Shown piece after piece: positions 14,789-23,345 of a stretch of DNA of 64,000 nucleotides. The stretch comes from Paenibacillus_AP thailandensis (GTDB lineage: Bacteria > Bacillota > Bacilli > Paenibacillales > Paenibacillaceae): the NCBI RefSeq assembly GCF_042685365.1, contig NZ_JBHUMY010000027.1, forward strand, positions 1-64,000. Reading direction: 5' to 3'. Under the pieces are notes generated by a model, which was not told the DNA's origin, ran no database searches, and worked only from the letters and a program-made list of their open reading frames with translations. Each line of letters begins with the position of its first letter. Position 1 is the first letter of the stretch. The position numbers were made by a program, and so were the translations under genes.

Positions 14789-17023
14789 GTGAGTCGACCG
14801 GTATCGGCGGATTTTATCGTGCAAGGGATGAGCTGCACGGCTTGTGCGGCCCGAATAGAGAAATCGGTAGGCAAGATGGCGGGCGTCCGTTCCGTGGCGG
14901 TCAATTTTCCGTCGCGTATCGCTTGGGTGCAATACGACCCGGACGCCGTCGACGAGGCCCAGATCGAAAGGCGCATCGGGCAATTGGGCTTTACGGCCGC
15001 GTCGCCGGAGAAGGCGGAGGAAAGCTTGGCCAAGGAAAAAAGACAGCTGCTTGCGCGGCTCATTGTTTCCGTTATCCTGACGCTGCCGCTGCTCGCCTCG
15101 ATGCTGCAGCACTGGTCGTTGCCGGGCGCTGCCGCGCTTCCGCCGCTGCTGTTCAATCCCTGGCTGCAGCTGGCGCTTGCTTCGGCCGTTCAGTTCGGAG
15201 TCGGGCTGCCGTTCTATTTCGGCGCTTATCATGCGCTGCGGGAACGTACGGCCAATATGGATGTGCTCGTGGCGATCGGGACTTCGGCCGCTTATTTGTA
15301 CAGTCATTATACGGTGTTTCAAACGTTGGAGCCGCCTGTAGGGCCGTCCGTCGGCCATGCGCTTCCGCTCTACTTCGAGACGAGCGCGGTCGTCATTACG
15401 GCGGTGCTGCTAGGCAAATATATCGAAGCTGCGGCCTCGGAACGGACGCGGCGGGAGGCGGGAGGCTACGGCAGGCTCGCAAGCCGATCCGTAACCGTCG
15501 AGCGGGCCGGCGCTTTGCGGCAGATCCCGATCGGCGAGGTTCGGGCCGGAGACGTGGTGATCGTCGAGCCGGACGGCATGATTCCCGTGGACGGCGTGAT
15601 CGCCAAGGGTGAATCCGAGGTGAACGAATCGCTGCTGACCGGGGAAAGCTTGCCGCAAACGAAGCTTCCGGGCGATGAGGTATGGGCGGGGACGCAAAAC
15701 GGGACCGGGAAGCTTCGCGTGCGGACGACCGCGGCGAACCGCGATACGCTGCTGCATCGGATCGGCGAGCTCGTGATGCAAGCCCAGCGTTCCAAATCGG
15801 CCATTCAACGGCATGTTGACGCCGCTGCCGGCATTTTTGTTCCGGTTATGCTGCTGTTCTCGGCCGTTACTTTCATCGTCTGGTTCGCCTTCGCGGAGCC
15901 GGGCGATTGGCGGCAGGCGTTCAGCTGCGCGGTGGCGGTCATGCTCGCCGCTTGCCCTTGCGCGCTTGGCCTTGCGACGCCGATCTCCCTCGTCGTCGCG
16001 TCGGGGACGCTTGCCGGCCGCGGCATCGTCGTTAAGGAGGCCGGCGCGCTGGAGCGGATGGCCGGGCTGGACACGCTTGTCCTCGACAAAACCGGCACGC
16101 TTACGGAAGGCAAGCCGCGCGTCACCGGCATTTATGCCGAGCATGGAAGCAAGACGGGCGTGCTTCGGATCGCGGCCGCGGCCGAAGCCGGATCGGATCA
16201 TCCGCTGGCGAAGGCGATACGGGAGGAAGCGGTCCGGCTCGGTTTGGCCGCACAGGCAGGGGAACAAGCCGTCTATACGCCGGGTAAAGGCATGGTAGCG
16301 TCGTTCGGCGGCAAAAAGATCGGCGTTGGCAACCGGAAGCTGGCGGCCGATAAAGAATGGCGGATGAGCCGAATGGCGGAAGCCTACGCCTTGGAGAGGG
16401 AAGCGGCCGGCGAAACGGTGCTTTTGGTCATGGAAGGAGGCGTTGTCGCCGGGGCCGTCGCTTTCGCCGACACGGTCAGACCCCATGCGGGCGAGGCCGT
16501 CGGCCGGCTGCGCAAGCTGGGCGTAAAGGTGCTGCTCGCGACAGGCGATCATGCCGCAGCAGCCGGGGCGGCTGCGAAAGAGGCCGGAGTGTCGGAAACG
16601 TACGCTTCGATGCTGCCGGAAGGAAAGCTGGAGCTCGTCCGCACGCTTCAGCGGGAAGGGCGGCGGGTCGGCATGGCGGGGGACGGATGGAACGACGCCC
16701 CCGCCCTTGCCGCTGCGGACGTCGGCATCGCCATGGGGGACGGTACGGACGCGGCGTTGACGGCCGGGCATATGACGCTGCTGCAGCCGCGGCTTAAAGC
16801 GATTCCGGAAGCGGTGCGGATCAGCCGCAGAACGCTGCGCAACGTCCGCCAGAACCTGACTTTCGCATTTATTTATAACGCTCTTATTGTGCCTTTCGCC
16901 GCTTGCGGCATGCTGGAGCCTTGGATGGCCGGGACGGCCATGGCGCTCAGCTCGGTCTCCGTCGTGGCCAACGCGCTCCGGCTGAAGGCTCAATTGCAGC
17001 GGGAAGGGCGTGGGAGTGCGTGA
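14789..17023 (+). CDS. copA: Copper-exporting P1B-type ATPase
   Basis: 744 aa. An N-terminal heavy-metal-binding domain with CxxC (GMSCTACAAR) is followed by eight predicted helices including the metal-selective CPC (AACPCALGLATP). The actuator has TGES, the phosphorylation site is DKTGTLTEG, the nucleotide-binding domain has SDHPLAKAI, and the last helices have FIYNALIVPF. The normally GDG-[IV]-ND hinge reads GDGWNDAPA, an unusual Trp. The start is GTG 14789; a TAA lies two codons upstream so no longer start is possible. It expels Cu(I) or feeds copper to oxidase assembly. The downstream TauE/SafE-like gene and FixH-like gene favour a link with cytochrome oxidase biogenesis. Confidence 0.92.
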   Translation: MSRPVSADFIVQGMSCTACAARIEKSVGKMAGVRSVAVNFPSRIAWVQYDPDAVDEAQIERRIGQLGFTAASPEKAEESLAKEKRQLLARLIVSVILTLPLLASMLQHWSLPGAAALPPLLFNPWLQLALASAVQFGVGLPFYFGAYHALRERTANMDVLVAIGTSAAYLYSHYTVFQTLEPPVGPSVGHALPLYFETSAVVITAVLLGKYIEAAASERTRREAGGYGRLASRSVTVERAGALRQIPIGEVRAGDVVIVEPDGMIPVDGVIAKGESEVNESLLTGESLPQTKLPGDEVWAGTQNGTGKLRVRTTAANRDTLLHRIGELVMQAQRSKSAIQRHVDAAAGIFVPVMLLFSAVTFIVWFAFAEPGDWRQAFSCAVAVMLAACPCALGLATPISLVVASGTLAGRGIVVKEAGALERMAGLDTLVLDKTGTLTEGKPRVTGIYAEHGSKTGVLRIAAAAEAGSDHPLAKAIREEAVRLGLAAQAGEQAVYTPGKGMVASFGGKKIGVGNRKLAADKEWRMSRMAEAYALEREAAGETVLLVMEGGVVAGAVAFADTVRPHAGEAVGRLRKLGVKVLLATGDHAAAAGAAAKEAGVSETYASMLPEGKLELVRTLQREGRRVGMAGDGWNDAPALAAADVGIAMGDGTDAALTAGHMTLLQPRLKAIPEAVRISRRTLRNVRQNLTFAFIYNALIVPFAACGMLEPWMAGTAMALSSVSVVANALRLKAQLQREGRGSA

Positions 17024-17025
17024 CG

Positions 17026-17700
17026 ATGCAGCAATGGGGGCTCATCGCCGTAACGGGGCTGCTCAGCGCTCCGCATTGCATCGGGATGTGCGGGGGGATC
17101 GTGACGGCAGTATCGCTTCAAGCGAGCCTGCCATCGTTTAAAGTGACGCTGCTGTACAACGGCGGTCGGATTATATCTTACGCGCTTCTGGGAGCGCTTA
17201 TGGGAGCGGCCGGCTCTTTCGTCGATCTGGCCGGCAAGCTCGCCGGCCTGCAAGGGATCGCCTCGATCATCGGCGGGGTGATGCTGTTATTATGGCTATG
17301 GCGCAAAATTCAATTGCCGTTTCTGAACCGGGTATCCGCGGTTCTGCACAAAAGGCTTGCCGCGTCCGGCGGTCTTGGCGCGGAGAAGGAGCCGCTGCGA
17401 ATCGGGTTAACCGGCGTCGCGTTTGGCTTCCTGCCTTGCGGGCTGACCTACGCCATGCAGATGAACGCAGCCGCGACCGGCTCGGCGCCGGAAGGAGCGG
17501 CGGTGATGGCGATTTTCGGCCTGGCGACCTTTCCTTCCTTGGCCCTTGCCGGCTGGATCGCCAAAGCCGCCGACCGGAGATGGCGCCGCTTTATGCGCAA
17601 AGCGGGTACGGCTGCGGCGGCCATCGTGGGGCTGCTGTCCATCATGCGCGGCCTGGAAGCGAACGGCATCGTGCCGGGCATAACGCCGTGGCTGTGGTGA
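17026..17700 (+). CDS. TauE/SafE (DsbD/UreH-like) family membrane protein in the copper cassette
   Basis: 224 aa with six or seven helices. The N-terminal SAPHCIGMCGGI and the central FGFLPCGLTYAMQM are the paired Cys-containing motifs of the UreH-like sulfite-exporter branch often encoded beside copper ATPases. ATG 17026 lies two bases after the copA stop with GGGAG upstream; GTG 17020 is an alternative. Proposed role is metal or thiol handling across the membrane in oxidase or copper homeostasis; substrate unknown. Confidence 0.8.
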   Translation: MQQWGLIAVTGLLSAPHCIGMCGGIVTAVSLQASLPSFKVTLLYNGGRIISYALLGALMGAAGSFVDLAGKLAGLQGIASIIGGVMLLLWLWRKIQLPFLNRVSAVLHKRLAASGGLGAEKEPLRIGLTGVAFGFLPCGLTYAMQMNAAATGSAPEGAAVMAIFGLATFPSLALAGWIAKAADRRWRRFMRKAGTAAAAIVGLLSIMRGLEANGIVPGITPWLW

Positions 17701-17753
17701 AGGAGGCGGAAATGACGAAGGATGGGGAGAGGATTGCCTTCCTCGGGCTCCGG

Positions 17754-18212
17754 TTACCGTTTGACGGTAAAGCCGTAGCTGAACGTCACCGTTTTGCCTT
17801 CCGCTTCGGCGGTGAGCTCGGCTTTCCATTTCCCGGGCATGACGGGAACGAACTCCCCGGCATATACGCCGGGTGTCTTTTCCGTCAAGACGCTCTCGGG
17901 AAGGGGATGATGCATGGCGGGCATATCGGCGGTCATCGTCAGGGTAGCTCCCGATACCGGCAGGCCGTCCGGGCCGCGAACGGCAACGGATAACGCAGCG
18001 GTCTCCAAGGCTTGCAGCGAGGATTCTTCCATTTCGATTCGGATCTCCCAGCCGTCCGACTTGACGACCGCCGGGGAGGCCGCTTCCGCCGCTTTCTCCG
18101 CCTTCGTGCCGCCTTGGCCGAAGCTGTCCGCCGCCAGCAAAGCGACAGCAAGCGCCGCTGTAAGGAAAGTCATGAGTAGCGTAACGTTTTTGATGGAAAC
18201 GGCCGCTTTCAT
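17754..18212 (-). CDS. FixH/YtkA-like secreted or membrane-anchored protein
   Basis: 152 aa. An N-terminal hydrophobic segment (LLMTFLTAALAVALLAADSF) acts as anchor or signal. The rest is a beta-sandwich domain with MTADMPAMHHPLP, the Met/His motif of YtkA/FixH domains proposed to bind copper, and VYAGEFVPVMPGKWKAEL. It converges on the copA operon with 53 bases between stops. A role in copper delivery or oxidase assembly fits the context; direct evidence is absent. Confidence 0.78.
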   Translation of the reverse strand: MKAAVSIKNVTLLMTFLTAALAVALLAADSFGQGGTKAEKAAEAASPAVVKSDGWEIRIEMEESSLQALETAALSVAVRGPDGLPVSGATLTMTADMPAMHHPLPESVLTEKTPGVYAGEFVPVMPGKWKAELTAEAEGKTVTFSYGFTVKR

Positions 18213-18325
18213 CGGCTTCTTGCACCGCCTCTCATTGTTGATGGATGGACCGTGACATTGTTACCTATGCGGCATGCGGCGGAAGAAGAACGGAAATTCA
18301 TGGGGAGCGGGCCCTCGGATGGGGG

Positions 18326-18355
18326 TAGACAAGGCGCGCGGGCGGGTGGTATAGT
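18326..18355 (+). promoter_or_regulatory. Sigma-A promoter of the cobalamin operon
   Basis: TAGACA (18326-18331), an 18-bp GC-rich spacer, then TATAGT (18350-18355). It places transcription start near 18362, just upstream of the riboswitch. Confidence 0.6.
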
Positions 18356-18398
18356 ACAAAGGAACTTTATGCCTGTCTCTTTCGAAGAGAACGGCTCA

Positions 18399-18609
18399 TA
18401 GTGCTTGAAGGGAGCATACGGGTGCCGCCGCTGTCGCCTAAGCGAAGCCGCGGCTTAAAAGGGAAGTCCGGTGAAAATCCGGCACGGACCCGCCACTGTA
18501 AGGAGAATCGGACCGGTCGGTCCGGGCAAGCCGGCACAATGCCACTGTACGATGCGTATGGGAAGGCGCCGCGTTTGCATGCTCCAAGTCAGGATACCTG
18601 CCTGTACGC
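18399..18609 (+). ncRNA. Cobalamin (AdoCbl) riboswitch
   Basis: Contains the family landmarks in order: GGTGCCGCC, GGCTTAAAAGGGAA, the CCGGTGAAAATCCGG hairpin, the CGCCACTGTAA core and the closing AAGTCAGGATACCTGCC (B12 box). It lies directly upstream of btuF and the salvage genes. A strong terminator at 18696-18730 follows, so it most likely works by transcription attenuation: cobalamin binding lets the terminator form. Confidence 0.95.
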
Positions 18610-18695
18610 TTTGAAGAACACTGATCCTACGCGGACTTAGGAAGGTGTTGGAACCGTAAAGGCGCAGGCATCCGTATGCGGCTGCTTGGCTTTCG

Positions 18696-18730
18696 GCATT
18701 TCCGACACTTATGGTCGGAAATGCTTTTTT
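18696..18730 (+). terminator. Riboswitch-controlled terminator before btuF
   Basis: GCATTTCCGAC (18696-18706) pairs perfectly with GTCGGAAATGC (18714-18724), followed by TTTTTT and then ATTTTT. It sits 48 bases before the btuF start, between aptamer and gene. Confidence 0.9.
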
Positions 18731-18777
18731 ATTTTTCAGAAAGCATAAATGAAAGAAGAGGAGCGGGGGATTGCGAA

Positions 18778-19782
18778 ATGAGAAACAAAATGAGAAACAG
18801 CTGGCTGCGGGCGCTTTCGCTGACGGCGCTGGCCCTGCTGCTTGCGCTTGCGGTGGCGGCGTGCGGCGGGCAAAAGAACGAAGGCGCTTCGGGCGCGACG
18901 CCGGCGGCAACGGATTCAAGCCCGGAGAGCAGCGCGGCTCCGTCCGCCGAGTCGGGCGCTACGGTGTATCCGCTGACAGTCAAGGACGATACGGGAGCAG
19001 AACTGACGTTCGAACGCGCGCCCGAGAAGGTCGTGACGCTCGTTCCGAGCGAAACCGAAATTATATTTGCCATCGGAGCGGGGGACCAAGTCGCCGGCGT
19101 CGACGAGAACAGCAATTATCCGGCGGAAGCGGCGGACAAGCCGAAGGTCGGCGATATGAACACGAATATCGAAGCGGTTGCCGGACTTAATCCGGATCTT
19201 GTGCTCGCTTCCGCGTCGATGAACGCGGAGGCGGTCGAGAAGCTGCGCTCTTTGGGCATCGCGGTATACGCTTCCGACCCGACAACGTACGACGCCGTCG
19301 TGGAGAAAATAAAGGTCGTCGGCGAAATCATGAATAGGCAGGCGCAGGCGGCGGAGGTCGCGAAACATATGGTTCAGGTAAAACGTGAAGTGACCGAAAA
19401 AGTGAAGTCGGCCGAGCCGGTTCCGACGTATCTCGAGTTTTCCGAAGGCTGGACGGTCGGCAAAGGCGAATTTCTGGACGAGCTGCTGACGCTCGCGGGC
19501 GGCGCGAACGTCGCCGGCGATCAGACCGGCTGGTTCGAGGTGGATGCCGAGGCGGTCGTCAAAGCGAATCCGGCCGTTATCGTATACCCGGATATCGCGG
19601 GCGTAGACCCGAACCCGATCGCCGCCGCAATTGCAAGCCGTCCGGGCTGGGACGTGATCGACGCCGTCAAAAACAACCGCGTCATCGAAGTTTCGCAGGA
19701 CCCGCTTGTCCGCGTGGGCCCTCGACTGGCAGACGGCCTGCTGGAGCTGGCGAAAGCCATTCATCCGGACTTATTCCAATAA
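18778..19782 (+). CDS. btuF: Vitamin B12 ABC transporter substrate-binding lipoprotein
   Basis: 334 aa. A signal peptide ends in the lipobox LAVAACGG (acylated Cys), followed by a Ser/Ala-rich linker and a class III (TroA/BtuF-like) binding fold with VVTLVPSETEIIFAIG and VGDMNTNIEAVAGLNPDLV. ATG 18778 has GAGGAGCGGGGG upstream; earlier in-frame codons overlap the terminator. Under the cobalamin riboswitch and followed by permease and ATPase, it captures cobalamin or cobinamide outside the membrane. Confidence 0.92.
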   Translation: MRNKMRNSWLRALSLTALALLLALAVAACGGQKNEGASGATPAATDSSPESSAAPSAESGATVYPLTVKDDTGAELTFERAPEKVVTLVPSETEIIFAIGAGDQVAGVDENSNYPAEAADKPKVGDMNTNIEAVAGLNPDLVLASASMNAEAVEKLRSLGIAVYASDPTTYDAVVEKIKVVGEIMNRQAQAAEVAKHMVQVKREVTEKVKSAEPVPTYLEFSEGWTVGKGEFLDELLTLAGGANVAGDQTGWFEVDAEAVVKANPAVIVYPDIAGVDPNPIAAAIASRPGWDVIDAVKNNRVIEVSQDPLVRVGPRLADGLLELAKAIHPDLFQ

Positions 19783-19783
19783 T

Positions 19784-20833
19784 ATGAGGGCAAAACTATT
19801 CGGCTACGGAGGAGCGGGCTTGCTCCTTCTGGCCGTTTCTGTCGTTGTCAGCCTTTCGATCGGCAGCGCGGGCCTGTCGGTCGGCGACGTCTGGGGCATC
19901 CTTCTTCACCGGATTCCGGGAATGGATCCGGCATCGGGACGATGGAGCGAGGGCGAGATTGCCATCGTAACGCAAGTGCGTTTGTCGAGGGTGCTGCTTG
20001 CGGTGTTGGTCGGCGGCTGCCTATCCCTCGCGGGGGCGGGATTCCAGGGCGTGCTTCGCAACCCGCTCGCCGATCCTTATACGCTTGGCGTCGCTTCGGG
20101 CAGCTCGGTCGGCGCGGCTTTCCTCATCTTGTTCGGCTTGCAGGCCGTTGCGGGCTTATGGACGATCCCCGTCGTCGCTTTCCTGACCGGGATCGCCACG
20201 CTGTTTGGGGTCTTATGGCTGTCCCGCAGCCAAGGCGGAGGCCGGCAGCTGGAGACGCTGGTGCTGTCCGGCGTCATCGTCCAGTCGTTTTTCGGCGCGT
20301 TCGTATCGCTGATGGTATCGATGTCGCAAGGCGTCGTCAACCAAATTATGTTCTGGCTGATGGGCTCCCTCGCGATGCGCAGCTGGGAGCATGTGTACAT
20401 GCTCGTACCTTTTCTCGCGATCGGGCTGCCTCTCCTGTTTGCGTACAGCCAGCCGCTTAACCAGCTTATATTGGGCGAAGGGCACGCGGCCCATATGGGC
20501 GTAGAGGTCGAGCGGACGAAGCTCGTCGTTCTGATCGGCTCGACGCTGCTGACGGCCGCGGCCGTGTCCGTCTCCGGCGTAATCGGGTTCGTCGGGCTCG
20601 TCGTGCCGCACCTGGTCCGACTGTTGACCGGGCCGGATTACCGGCTTATTATCCCGTTGTCGGCGATCGGCGGAGGCATTTTCGTCCTGTGGGCCGATAC
20701 GCTGGCCCGTACGGCGCTTAGCCCGAAGGAATTGCCGCTTGGCGTCGTGACCGCTTTGATCGGCGCACCGTTTTTTGCCTATTTTTTGCGTCTGCGCAAG
20801 AGAGAGGGGAGAGCTGCGGATGGCGTTGTTTGA
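19784..20833 (+). CDS. btuC: Vitamin B12 ABC transporter permease
   Basis: 349 aa FecCD-type permease with about ten helices. Characteristic segments are GGCLSLAGAGFQGVLRNPLADP, GVASGSSVGAA and FVGLVVPHLVRLLTGPDYR. The start ATG 19784 is one base after the btuF stop, with no strong ribosome site, so translation is probably coupled. It forms the membrane channel of BtuCDF. Confidence 0.92.
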   Translation: MRAKLFGYGGAGLLLLAVSVVVSLSIGSAGLSVGDVWGILLHRIPGMDPASGRWSEGEIAIVTQVRLSRVLLAVLVGGCLSLAGAGFQGVLRNPLADPYTLGVASGSSVGAAFLILFGLQAVAGLWTIPVVAFLTGIATLFGVLWLSRSQGGGRQLETLVLSGVIVQSFFGAFVSLMVSMSQGVVNQIMFWLMGSLAMRSWEHVYMLVPFLAIGLPLLFAYSQPLNQLILGEGHAAHMGVEVERTKLVVLIGSTLLTAAAVSVSGVIGFVGLVVPHLVRLLTGPDYRLIIPLSAIGGGIFVLWADTLARTALSPKELPLGVVTALIGAPFFAYFLRLRKREGRAADGVV

Positions 20834-21611
20834 AGCGCGGGACGTCGTAAAGGAAGTCCATCGCCGAACCGTGCTGAACGGGATTTCTTTTTCCTTCCAA
20901 GCGGGTCGGCTGTATGGTATTATCGGTCCGAACGGAGCCGGGAAGTCGACGCTCCTGAAGCTGTTGTCGGGCGTGAGCTCGCCGGACGGCGGGCAATTGC
21001 TGATGGAAGGCGAGCCGGTTGGCGGCATACCGCGCAAGCGGCTGGCGAGGAGATTGGCCGTCCTGCAGCAAGGCGGCCTTCCGCCTGCCGGTTTTACGGT
21101 TAGAGAAGCGGTCGCGATGGGGCGCTACCCTTACCAGAACTGGCTCGGGGACGAACGGGAGGATGCGGGGCCGATGATCGAGGAAGCTCTTCGCGCGATG
21201 GGCCTTGCCGATCTCCAGCACCGGCCTCTCGATCGGCTAAGCGGCGGCGAGCGGCAAAGAGCGGCGCTGGCGAAGGTGTTCGTTCAGGAAACCGGCGTCA
21301 TCCTGCTTGACGAGCCGACGACGCATCTCGATATCGGCTACCAGGTCCAACTGATGGATACGGTTCGGAGCTGGCAGAAGGAAAAGGGACTGTCGGTGAT
21401 TGCCGTCCTGCACGAGCTGAATTTGGCCGCCATGTATTGCGACGAGCTGCTCCTGCTTCATCAAGGCCGCATTGCGGCTTTCGGGCCGCCGGAGCAGGTA
21501 TTGACCGCCGGGATTATTCGGGACGTATACGGTACGGAAGCGATAGTCGTTCGGCATCCGCGCGGCAAAGCGCCGCAAATGATGCTCGTGCCGGGGAGCT
21601 TGCTGCCGTGA
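20820..21611 (+). CDS. btuD: Vitamin B12 ABC transporter ATP-binding protein
   Basis: 263 aa. Walker A GPNGAGKST, signature LSGGERQRAALAKVF, Walker B GVILLDEPTTHLD and switch His in AVLHELNLAA are present. The FecE/BtuD pattern (RRLAVLQQGG, VAMGRYPY) is clear. ATG 20820 overlaps the end of btuC by 14 bases, with GAGAGGGGAGAG upstream. It powers cobalamin uptake. Confidence 0.92.
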   Translation: MALFEARDVVKEVHRRTVLNGISFSFQAGRLYGIIGPNGAGKSTLLKLLSGVSSPDGGQLLMEGEPVGGIPRKRLARRLAVLQQGGLPPAGFTVREAVAMGRYPYQNWLGDEREDAGPMIEEALRAMGLADLQHRPLDRLSGGERQRAALAKVFVQETGVILLDEPTTHLDIGYQVQLMDTVRSWQKEKGLSVIAVLHELNLAAMYCDELLLLHQGRIAAFGPPEQVLTAGIIRDVYGTEAIVVRHPRGKAPQMMLVPGSLLP

Positions 21612-21666
21612 AGGCAGAATGAAACGCCATGGAGCCTAAGGTTGCAAATAAAGGAGAAGCAGAAAC

Positions 21667-22731
21667 ATGGTATCGAATCAATGTATTCAACTCGGTCAAG
21701 CGATTGGCCGAATCCGGCCCTTTAACGAAAAAATGGCGAGTTTGGCCGATCGGCATTCGGACCGCTTGACCAAGCCGCCGGGCAGCCTTGGAAAGCTGGA
21801 GCGAATGGCCCGTCAGCTCGCCGGAGCGACCGGAGAGATGTGGCCGGATCTGTCGCGCAAGGCGGTTATCGTCATGGCGGCCGACCACGGCGTCTGCGCG
21901 GAGGGAGTCAGCGCGTTCCCGCAGGAAGTGACGGGGCAGATGGTCGTCAACTTTTTGAAAGGCGGGGCCGCCGTTAACGTGCTTGCCCGGCAAGCGGGAG
22001 CGGACGTTTATTGCGTGGACGTCGGCATGAAGGACGACGTTCGGGAAGAGGGGCTGATCCGGCGGAACGTAAAGCGCGGGACGGACAATATCGCGGCCGG
22101 GCCGGCCATGGATCGCGAAGAAGCGATCGCGGCCGTCATGGCGGGCGTTGCGCTTGTTGACGAGCTGGCTCAGCAAGGCTACCGGCTGTTTGCGACAGGC
22201 GAGATGGGCATCGGCAATACGACGGCCAGCGCGGCGGTCGTGTCCGTTCTGACGGGCTTGCCGCCGGAAACGACGGTAGGCCGGGGCACCGGGATCGACG
22301 ACGCGGGAAGAGTCCGCAAGGTTGAAGTCGTCGAAAGGGCGATTGCGGTCAACCGGCCTGACCCGACGGACGCTTTTGACGTCCTCGCCAAGGTCGGGGG
22401 CCTTGAAATCGCCGGACTGGCCGGCGTTATAATCGGCGCCGCCGCCAATGGCTGCCCGGTCGTGCTGGACGGCTATATTTCAAGCGCCGCAGCTCTAATT
22501 GCGAAGCAAGTTACGGAGATGACGCTTCCCTTTATGTTCGCGTCGCATTTGTCGCAGGAACAAGGCCACGCCAAGCTGCTGGAGGCGCTGGGGCTTTCTC
22601 CGCTTCTGCATCTCGATATGAGGCTCGGCGAAGGGACGGGCGCCGTTCTTTGTTTTTCGCTTATCGATGCTTCGCTGCGTCTCATGCAGGAAATGGCGAC
22701 CTTCGAGTCCGCCGGCGTTTCCCGCAAATAG
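21667..22731 (+). CDS. cobT: Nicotinate-nucleotide--dimethylbenzimidazole phosphoribosyltransferase
   Basis: 354 aa, the usual CobT length. It activates the lower-ligand base by transferring phosphoribose from nicotinate mononucleotide, giving alpha-ribazole phosphate. Recognisable motifs: KPPGSLGKLE near the N-terminus, VIVMAADHGV, and GEMGIGNTTASAAV; a catalytic-type Glu lies near the C-terminus in DMRLGEGTGA. ATG 21667 follows AAAGGAG by nine bases. Part of the nucleotide-loop assembly block. Confidence 0.93.
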   Translation: MVSNQCIQLGQAIGRIRPFNEKMASLADRHSDRLTKPPGSLGKLERMARQLAGATGEMWPDLSRKAVIVMAADHGVCAEGVSAFPQEVTGQMVVNFLKGGAAVNVLARQAGADVYCVDVGMKDDVREEGLIRRNVKRGTDNIAAGPAMDREEAIAAVMAGVALVDELAQQGYRLFATGEMGIGNTTASAAVVSVLTGLPPETTVGRGTGIDDAGRVRKVEVVERAIAVNRPDPTDAFDVLAKVGGLEIAGLAGVIIGAAANGCPVVLDGYISSAAALIAKQVTEMTLPFMFASHLSQEQGHAKLLEALGLSPLLHLDMRLGEGTGAVLCFSLIDASLRLMQEMATFESAGVSRK

Positions 22732-22751
22732 GAAGAAGGAGGGGCCTTGCG

Positions 22752-23345
22752 ATGGCGGTACTTGTAACGGGCGGCGCCCGCAGCGGCAAAAGCTCCTTTG
22801 CCGAAGCGTACGCGGAGCGCAGCGGGGATAGCGGCATTTATGTGGCAACCTCGCGGATTTGGGATGAAGAAATGGCGGAGCGGGTCGCGAACCACCGGCT
22901 GGACCGTGAACGTTCGGGCTTTCCTTGGCGCACGGTCGAGGAGCCGCTTGACCTGGCAGGCGTCTTGGCTGGCATTAAGGGAGAGCTTGACCGTCATCTT
23001 CGGTCAGACGAGGCTCGGCCCCCCGTCGTTCTGATCGATTGCTTGACGTTATGGCTGTCGAATTGGATGTTCAAGCTGGAGGAAGACGGGCTTCCGGACA
23101 AGCGGCTGAACGAAGAATACCGAAAGCTGGCGGAAGCGGTCGAGGGTTATCCGTATCCGCTTCTATTGGTTACGAACGAAGTAGGCGGCGGCGTCGTGCC
23201 GGCATATCCGCTCGGCCGCCGGTTCCGCGACGAAGCGGGAAGGCTTAACCGGCTGATGGCGCAGCTTTGCGACCGCGTCTTTCTGGTCACGGCGGGTATC
23301 CCGGTCGAATTGAAATCGATCGCTTTCAAATGGGAGAATTTATGA
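22752..23345 (+). CDS. cobU: Bifunctional adenosylcobinamide kinase / guanylyltransferase
   Basis: 197 aa. The N-terminal P-loop VTGGARSGKSSFAE binds nucleotide. Further CobU/CobP landmarks are YVATSRIWDEEM, the RVANHRLDR segment carrying the His that becomes guanylylated, and LIDCLTLWLSN. It phosphorylates adenosylcobinamide and converts it to the GDP form. ATG 22752 has AAGGAGGGG upstream; the stop overlaps the cbiB start (ATGA). Confidence 0.92.
   Translation: MAVLVTGGARSGKSSFAEAYAERSGDSGIYVATSRIWDEEMAERVANHRLDRERSGFPWRTVEEPLDLAGVLAGIKGELDRHLRSDEARPPVVLIDCLTLWLSNWMFKLEEDGLPDKRLNEEYRKLAEAVEGYPYPLLLVTNEVGGGVVPAYPLGRRFRDEAGRLNRLMAQLCDRVFLVTAGIPVELKSIAFKWENL

Noticed and set aside
15410..16993. 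527-aa open frame on the minus strand inside copA
   Set aside because: It is antisense to a clearly coding gene with all P-type ATPase motifs; its translation is Arg/Pro/His-rich with no domain, as expected of a GC-rich shadow frame.
18401..18640. 79-aa open frame over the leader of btuF
   Set aside because: It covers the cobalamin riboswitch core, which explains the sequence conservation.
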